DNA of 19,708 nt. Origin: DATKMK01 sp035541895 (GTDB lineage: Bacteria > Desulfobacterota > Binatia > HRBIN30 > JACQVA1). The notes under the pieces were generated by a model that had not been told where the DNA came from, ran no database searches, and saw only the letters and a program-made list of their open reading frames with translations. The position numbers were made by a program, and so were the translations under genes. Below, piece by piece: positions 1 through 8,133 of this stretch (position 1 is its first letter; each line of letters begins with the position of its first letter). Where the stretch lies: positions 1 through 19,708 of the forward strand of contig DATKMK010000042.1 in assembly GCA_035541895.1 (NCBI GenBank), written 5' to 3'.

Positions 1-39
1 GCCATTGGCCAGTTTGCGGTCCCAGTCCGCCTGGCGTGC

Positions 40-456
40 TTACGCAGGCTTTGACGCGAGCAGTTGCTTCAATCGCTCTCGCAACTCTGCCGCGGGAGTT
101 GCTCGGCCACCCTCCCACCGGGATACGGTACTCTCGTCGACCGAAAGCCTTCTGGCGAGTTTTCGCGTCGAAAGGCCCCGTGCCCTTCGTGCCTGTCTCA
201 GCCACGCTCCAAAGCCATCTGGCGGCGAATACGGTGCATATCCGAGGAAGCCGATGACCTGGGGGATCAAGTATGCCTGTGGCTGTCGCTGGTTGGTCTC
301 CCAGAGATGCACGGTGGTTTCCGAGACGGCCAGCTCACGTGCAACGGTGAGTTGAGACAGGCCGCGCTCGATCCGTGCCCGGCGGAGGTGATCACCCCAA
401 GTTTTTGGCTCGCGGCGCGATTCGAGTCGTTCGGGTTTCCGCACACTTAGCCGCAC
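40..456 (-). CDS. Small transcriptional regulator with two tandem XRE-type HTH domains
   Basis: The product is a predicted DNA-binding regulator of about 138 residues with two helix-turn-helix domains in tandem. HTH 1 spans roughly residues 21-75 and includes GLSQLTVARELAVSETTVHLW followed by the motif FLGYAPY. HTH 2 spans roughly residues 83-133 and includes GLSTRKLARRLSVDESTVSRWE. This two-HTH layout with a GYxP-type hinge is common in small XRE regulators; the target is unknown. The reading frame stays open upstream to 660, but that part lies opposite the comM fragment and looks like antisense noise. I therefore prefer a GTG near 456 (or 444); neither has a convincing ribosome binding site, and an ATG at 522 is also possible. 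The gene sits head to head with the broken comM, at the point where comM homology stops, so it probably belongs to the DNA that replaced the comM 5' part. Confidence 0.7.
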   Translation of the reverse strand: MRLSVRKPERLESRREPKTWGDHLRRARIERGLSQLTVARELAVSETTVHLWETNQRQPQAYLIPQVIGFLGYAPYSPPDGFGAWLRQARRARGLSTRKLARRLSVDESTVSRWEGGRATPAAELRERLKQLLASKPA

Positions 457-470
457 TTGGCAAAAGGGCA

Positions 471-959
471 ACGCAGGAATGCCCGTGCGGCTTCTTCGGC
501 GATCCGCAGAAGGAATGCACATGTAACATCGTACAGGTGCAGCGCTACCGCGCGCGCATCTCGGGCCCGTTGCTCGATCGCATCGACATTCAAATCGAAG
601 TACCCGCGGTGAAGTACAAGGAACTCGCCGATCGGACCAGCGGCGAACCCTCGACGGCATTGCGCGAGCGTGTGGAACGCGCGCGGCAGGTTCAACTTGC
701 GCGCTTCGGCGGCCGCCGCATCTTCTGCAACGCGCAAATGGCGCCGCGCGATCTGAAGCGTTTCTGCGCGCCCGAGTCCGCGGCGGAGAAGCTCCTCGAG
801 ACCGCGATGACGAAACTCGGGCTCAGCGCGCGCGCATACACCCGCATTCTCAAGGTCGCCCGCACCATCGCCGACCTCGACGGTGCCCCCGACGGCATCA
901 CCGCGTCACACGTCGCCGAGGCGATCCAGTATCGCAGCCTGGACCGGGCGTTTCACTGA
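471..959 (+). pseudogene. comM: ComM/YifB Mg-chelatase-like ATPase, C-terminal remnant
   Basis: About 160 codons match the C-terminal third of the ComM/YifB family of Mg-chelatase-related AAA+ helicases, involved in natural transformation. Recognisable stretches are CPCGFFGDP, RYRARISGPLLDRIDI, LGLSARAYTRILKVARTIADL and HVAEAIQYRSLDR before the stop at 957-959. Family members are about 500 residues. Here the N-terminal two thirds, including the lon-like region and the Walker A and B motifs, are absent. Homology begins abruptly near 471-480, and the sequence upstream belongs to an oppositely oriented HTH gene. The remaining frame is intact, but it lacks a start and the ATPase core, so it is very unlikely to function. 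The final 82 bp recur at 2178-2259. Confidence 0.85.
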
Positions 960-960
960 G
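879..960 (+). repeat. comM 3'-end direct repeat, copy 1
   Basis: These 82 bp encode the last residues and stop codon of the comM remnant. They align without gaps to 2178-2259, with 69 of 82 positions identical by my hand count. Identity stops just after the stop codon and just before the DGA codons. Confidence 0.8.
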
Positions 961-1399
961 CCCGCGGACCGGCGGCGACACGGACACCACCACCGCAAAC
1001 AACTTGCGTGAATCGTGACGACGTTGCTTTCCTGAGTCCCACCAATCATCGTCGTTCCTTGTATCAAGCCGGCCCGTCTCGTGTAGCCCAACACCTCGCG
1101 ATCGTCTCGAATCCGCAGCGAATACGGGCCATACGCACCGCGTGGCATGGAGGTTCGCAAGCGTTGAGGCGCGACCAGAGCACGCGCCATTCCTTGCCTG
1201 GGTATCGCTCGCGGCCAGCCGGTCGCACTTGCCGCGAGGCTTCTGGGATTTCTTCCTGGCGCAGGAGGAAGCACACATCCTCCGGTATCTTGACATGTTG
1301 GCCACGACATCGACCGCGCACCTGTTCCACTATTCCACGTTTCTCGCCCGGCGCAGCGCGCGTATGCGACGGTCGGATTTCGAGTGGCCGGGGAGAAGC
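960..1399. other. 440-bp stretch without a recognisable gene
   Basis: No frame on either strand gives a protein I recognise. Several short open frames exist on the minus strand, which is normal at this GC content. The frame of the cyclase fragment continues without a stop down to 1064, but its translation no longer resembles a cyclase after about 1400. I see no tRNA, terminator, inverted repeat or transposase motif. It is probably further decayed sequence within the segment flanked by the two comM tails. Confidence 0.4.
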
Positions 1400-1729
1400 G
1401 CCATGCAGAACTGGAAGCGGTTCCGGCGTCACCGACTCCTGCACGAGCCGTCGCGTCGGCTCCCCGATGATCACGTCACCGTCGCGTGCTTCCTGCTGCA
1501 GCCGCGCCGCGACGTTGGCGGGATCGCCGACGACCTCGGTATTGTCGGCGCTCACGATGACTTCGCCGCTGTTGATTCCGATGCGGAGCCCGACGTCGAC
1601 GAACGCAGTCGTGTTGCTCGCTCGGAGCGACCGAAACGCGTCCCACGTGCTCACGCCAGCGCGGACGGCCCGGATGGCGTCGTCCTCAGCGACCTTGAAT
1701 CGCAAAAGTTCCACGGCGGTCGTGCTCAT
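1400..1729 (-). pseudogene. Class III adenylate/guanylate cyclase, catalytic-domain fragment
   Basis: An open frame from an ATG at 1729 carries the second half of a class III nucleotide cyclase catalytic domain. It includes EDDAIRAVRAG, LRIGINSGEVIV, then VVGDPANVAARLQQEA with the catalytic Asn and Arg of the NxxxR motif, then VIIGEPTRRLVQESVTPEPLPV. This arrangement matches the cyclase domains often fused to ATPase/TPR modules. The first half, with the two metal-binding aspartates, is missing, and similarity fades after about residue 110 although the frame stays open. The ATG overlaps the stop of the FAD-oxidoreductase fragment (ATGA), and the first ten codons look unrelated to cyclases, so the start is probably accidental. 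It is most likely a non-functional remnant. Confidence 0.75.
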
Positions 1730-2068
1730 GGCGTCCCGACGTAATCCGCGATCGCCAGACAGGCAGTCAAGCCGCGGCTCTCGATGCCGAACAACTGCAC
1801 GAGCCCGGCAATGCCATGCTGTTCTGACCCTTCGATGACGAAATCCTTGAAGCGTTCGCCGGGCACCTGGATCTTCGGACGGATGCCGGCGTATCCCGCT
1901 GCAGACTACCGTCTGGCAGATCTGGCCAATAGGCGCGGATAGCGGCGGAGAACGCATCGGCGCGCCGCGGGTCGACGCTGGAGTCCGGCGCGTCGACCTC
2001 TTCGGCGTCGGGGCATTCGACCAACCCGAACCTGAACGCAAGCGTCTCAATGCTCACGTCGATCATGA
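1726..2068 (-). pseudogene. FAD-dependent oxidoreductase (DAO / L-2-hydroxyglutarate oxidase-like) C-terminal fragment, frameshifted
   Basis: Two reading frames together give the C-terminal end of a DAO-family FAD oxidoreductase of the L-2-hydroxyglutarate oxidase type. The first frame (about 2068-1895) encodes VDPRRADAFSAAIRAYWPDL followed by PDGSLQ. The next part is read in another frame and encodes GYAGIRPKIQVPGERF, then IAGLVQLFGIESRGLTACLA and a stop at 1728-1726. The family has DYAGIRPK at the junction, so the shift fits loss of one T in GATTAC near 1892. Family members are about 370 residues; only about 115 C-terminal residues remain and the N-terminal Rossmann FAD-binding motif is absent. 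It is a clear pseudogene. Its stop overlaps the ATG of the cyclase fragment. Confidence 0.8.
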
Positions 2069-2177
2069 GCGAGGCACTCCTTGGGCTCGTTGGCTGACTC
2101 TTCAATCCCCGTCACAATCAGATTGGGTGCAGCCACGCAGAAGATAATGCATCGCAACCTGGCCGCATGCCAAACAC

Positions 2178-2259
2178 GACGGCGCACGCGACGGCATCAG
2201 CGGATCCCACGTCGCCGAAGCGATCCAGTACCGCAGCCTGGACCGAAGCTTTCACTGAG
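2178..2259 (+). repeat. comM 3'-end direct repeat, copy 2 (pseudo comM tail)
   Basis: Read on the plus strand this gives SHVAEAIQYRSLDRSFH and a stop, almost the same as the comM remnant ending at 959. About 84% of bases match copy 1 (69 of 82), and nothing upstream resembles comM. It also overlaps the 3' end of the convergent gene at 2252-3610, whose stop codon lies within it. Confidence 0.8.
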
Positions 2260-3610
2260 TGGATCGTGTTTCGGCGGCGCGCATCTGACGCGCTTCAACG
2301 TGGAGCGAGGTGCCAAGTGCGGCAAGGAACTCTTCCACTGATCGTTCACGCGGCAGCGCGTAGGCGGTGGCGGCGAACCAATGGTCGCCGCTCCGGACTT
2401 GGTCCCACCCGGTGAGGGTGTAGCCGATGTCGGGCAGCGCGCCCGCAACCGACTCCGGTGGATCTTCAACGGTGCGGCTCTCGCGATAGTAAATTCGCGG
2501 ACCAAGGCCGCTGAGCGAGTCGCTGAGCGTCAGCGCCTGCACAAGCGTCAGGTCCGGACCATGCAACGCGAACCAGCGCCCGGCGGCGTGCGACAACGCC
2601 CGCTTGTCTGCGGTCATCTCGCCGTTGACGCGGACTCGCTGATCGCCGATCGTCTCAACTTCCCAACCGGCGAGATCGCGGAAGTCGAGCGAAACCCGAA
2701 TCGCAACGTTCGCGAACAACAGCCGAGGGGTGAAGTTGAGATGGAGCGTCACCGGCATTTCGGCGAAGTCGCGGTAGAACAAGGTGTCGGCCATGAAGAT
2801 CGGCGTGCGCCAGCGCCAACTCAAGCGGATCCAGAACGGCTGCCGTCGAATGACGCGAATTGGTCCGCCATGCCACGCGATGGGGAGCGTGAGCACGTCA
2901 TCTTCGGTACGGCGCACGGTGAACAGACCCCAGAGAAAGCTTGCGCTAGCACGGACCTTCATGCGGTCGAGCCGATTCGCGCCCGAACCCTCCGTACCGA
3001 TCAACGCGAGCCACCGCGGCGTGCCGCGTTCGAAGCCGAGCGCGACGCGTGCCCCCGTGAGCCGATCTGCCGCCGGGTCGTAGGCGACGTAGCTGGTCGC
3101 TGAGCGCGGGGCGTCATGCGGGTACTGCAGCAGGTATACCCAACCGCGCACGTGGATGTCTGGATCCGAGATCTCGACTTCGGTCACACCTACGAAACCC
3201 GCAGGAAGCAGACTCTGCGGTACCGCTCGACCGGAATCGCTCGCCATGAACAGAATGAGATCGTTTGCATCGACCACGCCGGGCGGGTCATCGAAATTCG
3301 TGGGTTCACCGTGATCGAGCACGAATCGCCCGTCGGGGTCGCGTTCATCGAGCTGCCAAGGAATCGGCGCACAGGTCGATCGACATGCGACCACGGATAG
3401 TTGGCGCTCGGCTACCCCGTGTAACCATGGCAACACGTCCGCCTCAAGGCGCACGACTTGCCAGAACTGCCGGGACGGCAGCGATTGGGCCTGCGTCGGA
3501 CCATGCATCCAGAGCGTGCCGACAGTCGTGATGACGGAGGCCGCGCGACGCCACCGAATCGACGCGTCCACCCTGCAAAAATTGCTTGACAATGAGAGAC
3601 GGGGTCGCAT
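2252..3610 (-). CDS. Exported conserved protein of unknown function
   Basis: This is a predicted exported protein of up to 452 residues. An N-terminal segment with basic residues, a hydrophobic stretch (AASVITTVGTLWM) and a GPTQAQS site looks like a signal peptide. Near residue 85 there is a PIPWQLDERD motif followed by an Asp-rich VVDANDLILFMASD segment. I recall this combination from uncharacterised exported proteins of deltaproteobacteria and relatives, but I cannot name a function. The rest is rich in beta-strand-like, Trp/Arg-containing segments such as PFWIRLSWRWRTPIFM. The start is uncertain: ATG at 3610 lacks a ribosome binding site, and GTG at 3571 or ATG at 3508 are alternatives. 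The gene is divergent from the DUF1302 operon and may share its control region. Its last codons and stop fall inside the comM tail repeat, so its natural C-terminus may have been altered. Confidence 0.75.
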   Translation of the reverse strand: MRPRLSLSSNFCRVDASIRWRRAASVITTVGTLWMHGPTQAQSLPSRQFWQVVRLEADVLPWLHGVAERQLSVVACRSTCAPIPWQLDERDPDGRFVLDHGEPTNFDDPPGVVDANDLILFMASDSGRAVPQSLLPAGFVGVTEVEISDPDIHVRGWVYLLQYPHDAPRSATSYVAYDPAADRLTGARVALGFERGTPRWLALIGTEGSGANRLDRMKVRASASFLWGLFTVRRTEDDVLTLPIAWHGGPIRVIRRQPFWIRLSWRWRTPIFMADTLFYRDFAEMPVTLHLNFTPRLLFANVAIRVSLDFRDLAGWEVETIGDQRVRVNGEMTADKRALSHAAGRWFALHGPDLTLVQALTLSDSLSGLGPRIYYRESRTVEDPPESVAGALPDIGYTLTGWDQVRSGDHWFAATAYALPRERSVEEFLAALGTSLHVEARQMRAAETRSTQ

Positions 3611-3613
3611 AGA
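3586..3613 (+). promoter_or_regulatory. Candidate sigma-70-type promoter of the DUF1302 operon
   Basis: A perfect TTGACA at 3586-3591 is followed after 16 bp by CATAGA at 3608-3613, a weak -10 box, about 75 bp upstream of the DUF1302 start codon. The preceding bases give TTGCTTGACA, and the same ten bases occur at 8130-8139 before the second DUF1329 gene. The element overlaps the possible start of the divergent gene. Confidence 0.4.
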
Positions 3614-3686
3614 GGAGCCGCGGGCTTAGGTCTGCCCAGTGGGTATCACAACGGTTGTCGTGGAGCGCGATAAGAGGAGGGACGTT

Positions 3687-5582
3687 ATGAAGCAGCGCAA
3701 GCTGTTTGCGGGCGGAGTTGTGAGCTTAGTTTGCGTGGGCCTGAGCATGTTGCCGGTGCGAACGCAAGCGATCTCACTCGACCCGGACGGCGACATGAAA
3801 CTCGGCGTGCGAACTTACGTCAACGCCCGCGTCGGCACCGAGCGAACCGACAGCACGATCGTGTACGACAAGAGCGCGACGAAAATCTATGAGACCCGAA
3901 CGTTTCCACTCTCCGAGGCCGGCCATCTCCGCCAGAATCGCTTCTTCATCGAGGCGGAACTCGACCATGATCTCGACCGCCTGGTAAAGGAAGGCGCTGG
4001 GCCGCTTGAGCTGCTCAACCATCTGCCCTTTCGGGTCAAAAACTTCAAATACCACGCAACGTTTCGCGGTGAGGGCGATGGTCTCTACGATTGGGGACCG
4101 CGCGAGTACAGCACCAGCTCGCAGTACATTACCCCACAGGATACCACCGACCCCTACGCCGTCACACTGAGCAACAATCCCGTCGGGTACGCGCGGCCGG
4201 GAATATCCACGTGTCCGATTCCTGAGAGCGTGAGAGTTCCCGGTCGTTGCGCGCGAGCGGCTGATGTCGCGAGTGCGCGCCACAGTGTGCGCAAGTACGG
4301 CACCGATCGGGAGCGTTTGTTTCAGGGATACGTCGAAGGGACGGTCGGCGATCTCTTCGTTCGCGTCGGCCGACAGGTCTGGTCGTGGGGTGAAACCGAC
4401 GGCTTCCGCCTGCTCGATCAAATCAACCCAATCGACAGCAGCTTCGGCGGCTTTCTGATTTCCCTCGACGAACGCCGTGTTCCGCTCGACATGTTGCGGA
4501 CTGAGTATCGGATCGGTGATTTCGGGCCGTTCACCGAAGTCGCCATCCAGGGGTACGGGGCGATCGACAACAAGGTCGCTTACTCGCCGGGCACCCCCGC
4601 CGGTTCGCCCTGGACGTTGCCGAACCTTGGCTCGCCCAGCGCGACGACCTTCAGTATCCAGTCAACCCCGCACCGCACGTTTAGCGACATACGGGGCGGC
4701 GGACGTTTGTATTGGAACATGTTCGACGCAACGTTCAGCCTCGCCCACTACTACACGTACTTCGACACACCCGGGTTGCAGATCTTCGTGAAGGCTCCGG
4801 AGAAGGGGGTTCTACCCTTCCCCTTGAGCACGTTCTCCGACGGCTATTCGGCGCATGCGTATCAGAGCGCGCCGCAAGTGCAGGTTACCGGCGCAACCAC
4901 AACCTTCGCGATCGAGAGGCTCTATTCGGTGGTCCGTTCCGAATTTGCCTATTTCAAGGACGAGCCGCGCTTCCGTCAATCCGGCATCGACCCGTTCATC
5001 TTCGCTCAGACCCCAGGGCGCGCAAAGACCGTGACGGATCCGAGCACGAAAGAATTGGCTCTGACGGGGGGCCGGCAACTCGGCGACTCGATCAACTACG
5101 TACTCGGTTTCGACGTCAACCAGTACATTCGCTTTCTCAACCCCTACCAAACCTTCTTCTTCTCGACGCAGATCTTCTACAAGCATCTCCTCGACGCGGT
5201 CGACGGCGGCCAGGTGTTCAAGGCCGCCCCCAACGTCACGGAAGGCGAAGTCCTGCCGGTACCCGCAGCGAACGTGTTGAGCCAAGCGCGCCAACTCGGT
5301 GCCGTGGAACCGCGGTTCATCCGTCAGAACACCGACCAGTTTCTGCAAACATTCTTCGTGACCACCAGTTATCGCAGCGGCACGGTCAACCCGAGCTTCA
5401 CGTTCTTCTACGACTGGAGTGGGTCGTTCGTGTACGCACCGTCGATTCAGTTCAGCCGCGACCCGTGGCGATTGTCGGTGGGCCTCAATATCCTCGATGC
5501 CGGTTCCCTGAAGGGCAACAGCGGCGTCAGCTTGCTGCGTGATCGCGACAACGTGGTTTTCCAGCTCGAATACGCGATCTAA
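3687..5582 (+). CDS. DUF1302 family outer-membrane-like protein
   Basis: This 631-residue protein belongs to the DUF1302 family. ATG at 3687 is preceded by a strong ribosome binding site (AAGAGGAGG at 3672-3680); longer starts add an unlikely leader. The first 28 residues form a signal peptide ending TQA. Family-type features include LGVRTYVNARVG near the mature N-terminus and VGRQVWSWGETDGFRLLDQI followed by NPID. Many alternating aromatic beta-strand-like segments follow, and the protein ends in YAI, compatible with an outer-membrane barrel (inference). DUF1302 genes commonly neighbour DUF1329, YCF48 and MMPL/RND permease genes in proteobacteria, and a role in moving hydrophobic compounds across the envelope is suspected but unproven. 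It is the first gene of the operon: the next gene starts 32 bp downstream. No truncation is seen. Confidence 0.85.
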   Translation: MKQRKLFAGGVVSLVCVGLSMLPVRTQAISLDPDGDMKLGVRTYVNARVGTERTDSTIVYDKSATKIYETRTFPLSEAGHLRQNRFFIEAELDHDLDRLVKEGAGPLELLNHLPFRVKNFKYHATFRGEGDGLYDWGPREYSTSSQYITPQDTTDPYAVTLSNNPVGYARPGISTCPIPESVRVPGRCARAADVASARHSVRKYGTDRERLFQGYVEGTVGDLFVRVGRQVWSWGETDGFRLLDQINPIDSSFGGFLISLDERRVPLDMLRTEYRIGDFGPFTEVAIQGYGAIDNKVAYSPGTPAGSPWTLPNLGSPSATTFSIQSTPHRTFSDIRGGGRLYWNMFDATFSLAHYYTYFDTPGLQIFVKAPEKGVLPFPLSTFSDGYSAHAYQSAPQVQVTGATTTFAIERLYSVVRSEFAYFKDEPRFRQSGIDPFIFAQTPGRAKTVTDPSTKELALTGGRQLGDSINYVLGFDVNQYIRFLNPYQTFFFSTQIFYKHLLDAVDGGQVFKAAPNVTEGEVLPVPAANVLSQARQLGAVEPRFIRQNTDQFLQTFFVTTSYRSGTVNPSFTFFYDWSGSFVYAPSIQFSRDPWRLSVGLNILDAGSLKGNSGVSLLRDRDNVVFQLEYAI

Positions 5583-5614
5583 TCGAGGTAGGGAGGCAGA
5601 AAGGAATCGGAAGC

Positions 5615-6628
5615 GTGAAGCGTATCAGCCTAGCAACCGTGAGCGTGGGGTTTCTGACGATCGCGTTGGCCATCCCAGGGCGAGCCGAGACTATTAGCCC
5701 CAGCGATATTCGTCCCAACTTGTTCGGGGCGTGTTTCCTCAGCGAGAAGGAAGGCTGGGTGATCGGGGATCTCGGCCGCATCCTCTATACGACCGACGGC
5801 GGCAAGACCTTCGAGCGGCTGGATGCCGGCACCAAGCGCGCCTTTCTGAGCATTGCCTGCTTCCCCGACAAGACGTTGGTCGTCGTCGGTAAGATGGGCA
5901 TCGTCTACCGCTCGATCGACGGGGGCCGGACGTGGCAGCCGCAGAAGAGCGGAACCGATCGTAACCTGGTGTCGGTCGCCTTCAACTCGAAGGAGTCCGG
6001 CATTGCGGTGGGCGATGCCGGAACCATCCTGCGTACGCAGGACGGCGGCACGAGCTGGCAGAAAATGGCGGTGCCCGAACAAGTTCCGCTGCCCGAGGAG
6101 GTGGCTGAAACCGTCGCACCGGGCGACATCTTGCTCTACGACGTCAGCTTCCCAACTCCCGACCACGCGTGGATCGTCGGTGAATTCGGCGTCATCCTCG
6201 CCAGCAGCGACGGTGGCGCAACGTGGTCCGCGCAGAAGAGCCCGGTGCAGAGTACGCTCTTCGGCGTGACCTTCACCGACGCCAACGATGGATGGAGCGT
6301 AGGGTTGGCCTCCATCATGCTGCGAACACACGACGGCGGACAGACGTGGGAGCGCGCGACCGTACCGACTCGCCCGGGATTCTCGCTGTCCTTGTACAGC
6401 ATCAAGGTTGCAGGATCGTATGCGTGGGCGATCGGCGACAGCGGGTACCTGTTGACCTCAACCGACGGCGGCGATAGCTGGAAGCTGGCCGATATTCCCA
6501 TCCAGTTGGCCAGTAGCTGGTTCAGAGGTGTCAGCCTCATACCGGACGGGCGCGGCCTGATCGTCGGAGCGGAGGGCTTGATGCTGTCGGTCGATCGCAA
6601 TGCGTTTACGCCGACCCGTAAATTGTGA
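5615..6628 (+). CDS. YCF48-type (HCF136-like) periplasmic beta-propeller protein
   Basis: This 337-residue exported protein of the YCF48/HCF136 family starts with GTG at 5615, behind purine-rich AAGGAA. A signal peptide (residues 1-24, ending GRA) is followed by about six propeller blades, each marked by a GWVIGD/GIAVGD-type strand and an Asp-GG-x-[ST]-W/F turn: DGGKTFERL, DGGRTWQPQ, DGGTSWQKM, DGGATWSAQ, DGGQTWERA and DGGDSWKLA. In phototrophs the family helps assemble photosystem II. In non-phototrophs it is found with DUF1302, DUF1329 and RND permease genes, where it probably acts as a periplasmic scaffold (inference). It lies 32 bp after the DUF1302 gene on the same strand and is probably cotranscribed. 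The 111-bp gap to the next gene leaves room for a second promoter. Confidence 0.85.
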   Translation: MKRISLATVSVGFLTIALAIPGRAETISPSDIRPNLFGACFLSEKEGWVIGDLGRILYTTDGGKTFERLDAGTKRAFLSIACFPDKTLVVVGKMGIVYRSIDGGRTWQPQKSGTDRNLVSVAFNSKESGIAVGDAGTILRTQDGGTSWQKMAVPEQVPLPEEVAETVAPGDILLYDVSFPTPDHAWIVGEFGVILASSDGGATWSAQKSPVQSTLFGVTFTDANDGWSVGLASIMLRTHDGGQTWERATVPTRPGFSLSLYSIKVAGSYAWAIGDSGYLLTSTDGGDSWKLADIPIQLASSWFRGVSLIPDGRGLIVGAEGLMLSVDRNAFTPTRKL

Positions 6629-6739
6629 CGGGACAGTCGCAACCGTGACCCTTCGCATGGTGTCGATCACGCCCTTGACTTAGTTGACCCCGAAGGCGCG
6701 AAATCAGCGAGATCCTGAAGGAGAAGGAGGACAGTTTCT

Positions 6740-8047
6740 ATGTATACAGCATGGCGAGCCACGCTCGCGGCGTTTGCAGGCGCCGTCGCGCTGGGCACAG
6801 TCGCGTTCTCGGCGCGACCCGTTGCCGCCGACGACGAAGGCAAGTCGTGGATTCTGGACAGTAACAACTGGCAGGAAGGCAAGGACCTCCTGCCGGAGGT
6901 CGTGCTCAAACGCTTGAAGGAAGGCCAATACTATTACAAGGTAGTCCCGGTCGATCCCGACAAGTTCAAGCAGAACTATTCCAAGGCGTTCTGGTCCGCC
7001 AGCGAGGCCAACGACGGCAAATACGACGTCGACGCGGCCACCTGCGGCTTGAAGGACGTCAAGACCGGCAAGGTACCCGACTTCTACTTCGGCTATCCCT
7101 TCCCCAAGATCGACAAGAGCGATCCCAACGCCGCGTGCAAGATGGCGTGGAATTTCGAGGCCGCTAACTCGATGGGCAATGGCCAGGGCGCAACATTCAC
7201 CCTCAACGGCGTCGATGGCAGCGGCGAGTTCAAGCGCATCAAACTCTGGCTCCATACGAGTTCGTATCTTGGACGGTCGGCTGGGCCGATTCCCAACCCG
7301 GAAAATCTCCGCAGCGTGAGCATGTCGAACGTGTTGGAGCCGCAAGACGTCGATGGCGTCGGCGGGCTGACCAAGCGCACCAACGATTGGGGTGGGCAAG
7401 ACCAATCGTGGTACTACGTTCCATCCACGCGCCGGGTCCGACGCGTCAACGCGGCCACTCGTTCCGATCCGGTTGCCGGCCTCGATATCTTCGGCGACGA
7501 CGTGAACTGCTACTCGGGGAAGGTCGAGTACTACAAGTGGAAGCTCATCGGGGAAGGCAACGTTCTCGCTCCGGTCCTCAGCCCCTACCCGCTCAAACAA
7601 AAGAAAGTCACGGAGACCCGCTTGGAAGTGCAGATCCCCTACTTCAAAGCCGGCTACGAGACTCCGGGTAGCAAGGGTGTGCCCTGGCTGATCGTGGAAA
7701 ACCTCTCCATGGTACCCCGACCGGTGTGGATCCTCGAGGGCGAATCGGATGACCCCTACTACAACTTCGGTAAGGTCATCATGTACATGGACAAGGACAT
7801 GTACCGTATTTACTGGAAGCTGGTGCACAACCGCGCGGGCGAGTACTTCTACAACGCGATGTGCGCCTATCACTGGTCCCGCAGCGACGACGGCAGCTTT
7901 AGTACCGTCACCCCGAACATGGTCGTCGGCGTAAACGACAAGACCAATCGCGCGGCGCTCGGTGGACGTTACAGCTCGCAGTTCATCGAAAGCAAGTACG
8001 ACGACGACTACTTCACGCTGCATCACTTGACCCACATGTCCGACTGA
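6740..8047 (+). CDS. DUF1329 family exported protein, copy A
   Basis: This 435-residue DUF1329 protein starts at ATG 6740 behind a strong ribosome binding site (AAGGAGG at 6724-6730). The signal peptide runs to about residue 30 (PVAA before DDEGKSW). Landmarks are FKQNYSKAFWSASEAND, DFYFGYPFPKID (the family's G-x-PFP motif), WYYVPSTRRVRR near the middle and PWLIVENLSMVPRPVWILEG before a Tyr-rich C-terminus. The family is thought to share a LolA/LolB-like lipid-binding fold and to work with DUF1302 partners; substrate and mechanism are unknown. It is the third gene of the operon and is followed directly by a strong intrinsic terminator. About 36 of 404 aligned mature residues differ from copy B, about 91% identity by hand count, whereas the signal peptides are unrelated. 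Confidence 0.88.
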   Translation: MYTAWRATLAAFAGAVALGTVAFSARPVAADDEGKSWILDSNNWQEGKDLLPEVVLKRLKEGQYYYKVVPVDPDKFKQNYSKAFWSASEANDGKYDVDAATCGLKDVKTGKVPDFYFGYPFPKIDKSDPNAACKMAWNFEAANSMGNGQGATFTLNGVDGSGEFKRIKLWLHTSSYLGRSAGPIPNPENLRSVSMSNVLEPQDVDGVGGLTKRTNDWGGQDQSWYYVPSTRRVRRVNAATRSDPVAGLDIFGDDVNCYSGKVEYYKWKLIGEGNVLAPVLSPYPLKQKKVTETRLEVQIPYFKAGYETPGSKGVPWLIVENLSMVPRPVWILEGESDDPYYNFGKVIMYMDKDMYRIYWKLVHNRAGEYFYNAMCAYHWSRSDDGSFSTVTPNMVVGVNDKTNRAALGGRYSSQFIESKYDDDYFTLHHLTHMSD

Positions 8048-8070
8048 CCGATTCGAGCGCCGGCGGCGCA

Positions 8071-8106
8071 AAAGGGGCGGAGAGTGCTCTCCGCCCCTTT
8101 TTTTTT
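8071..8106 (+). terminator. Intrinsic terminator after DUF1329 copy A
   Basis: A 14-bp inverted repeat (AAAGGGGCGGAGAG at 8071-8084 with its complement at 8087-8100) forms a very GC-rich hairpin with a tiny loop. The T run extends to 8106. It separates copy A from the promoter-like box of copy B. Confidence 0.92.
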
Positions 8107-8133
8107 CTCCTGTGCTCAGCGTGACGAATTTGC

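Noticed and set aside
5..450. Plus-strand open frames opposite the HTH gene
   Set aside because: They overlap the conserved HTH domains on the other strand and show no homology.
906..1310. Minus-strand frames in the gene-poor stretch considered as a transposase or ORFan
   Set aside because: No motif or ribosome binding site, and Arg-rich composition typical of random high-GC frames.
1142..1744. Plus-strand 200-codon open frame opposite the cyclase fragment
   Set aside because: It is a shadow of the cyclase fragment, which carries the family motifs on the minus strand.
879..2259. The two comM tails considered as insertion-sequence terminal repeats
   Set aside because: They are direct, not inverted, contain coding sequence and a stop, and no transposase lies between them.
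6675..6713. Possible promoter (TTGACT or TTGACC) before DUF1329 copy A
   Set aside because: No acceptable -10 hexamer at 16-18 bp, so I left it out of the feature list; readthrough from the upstream genes is simpler.
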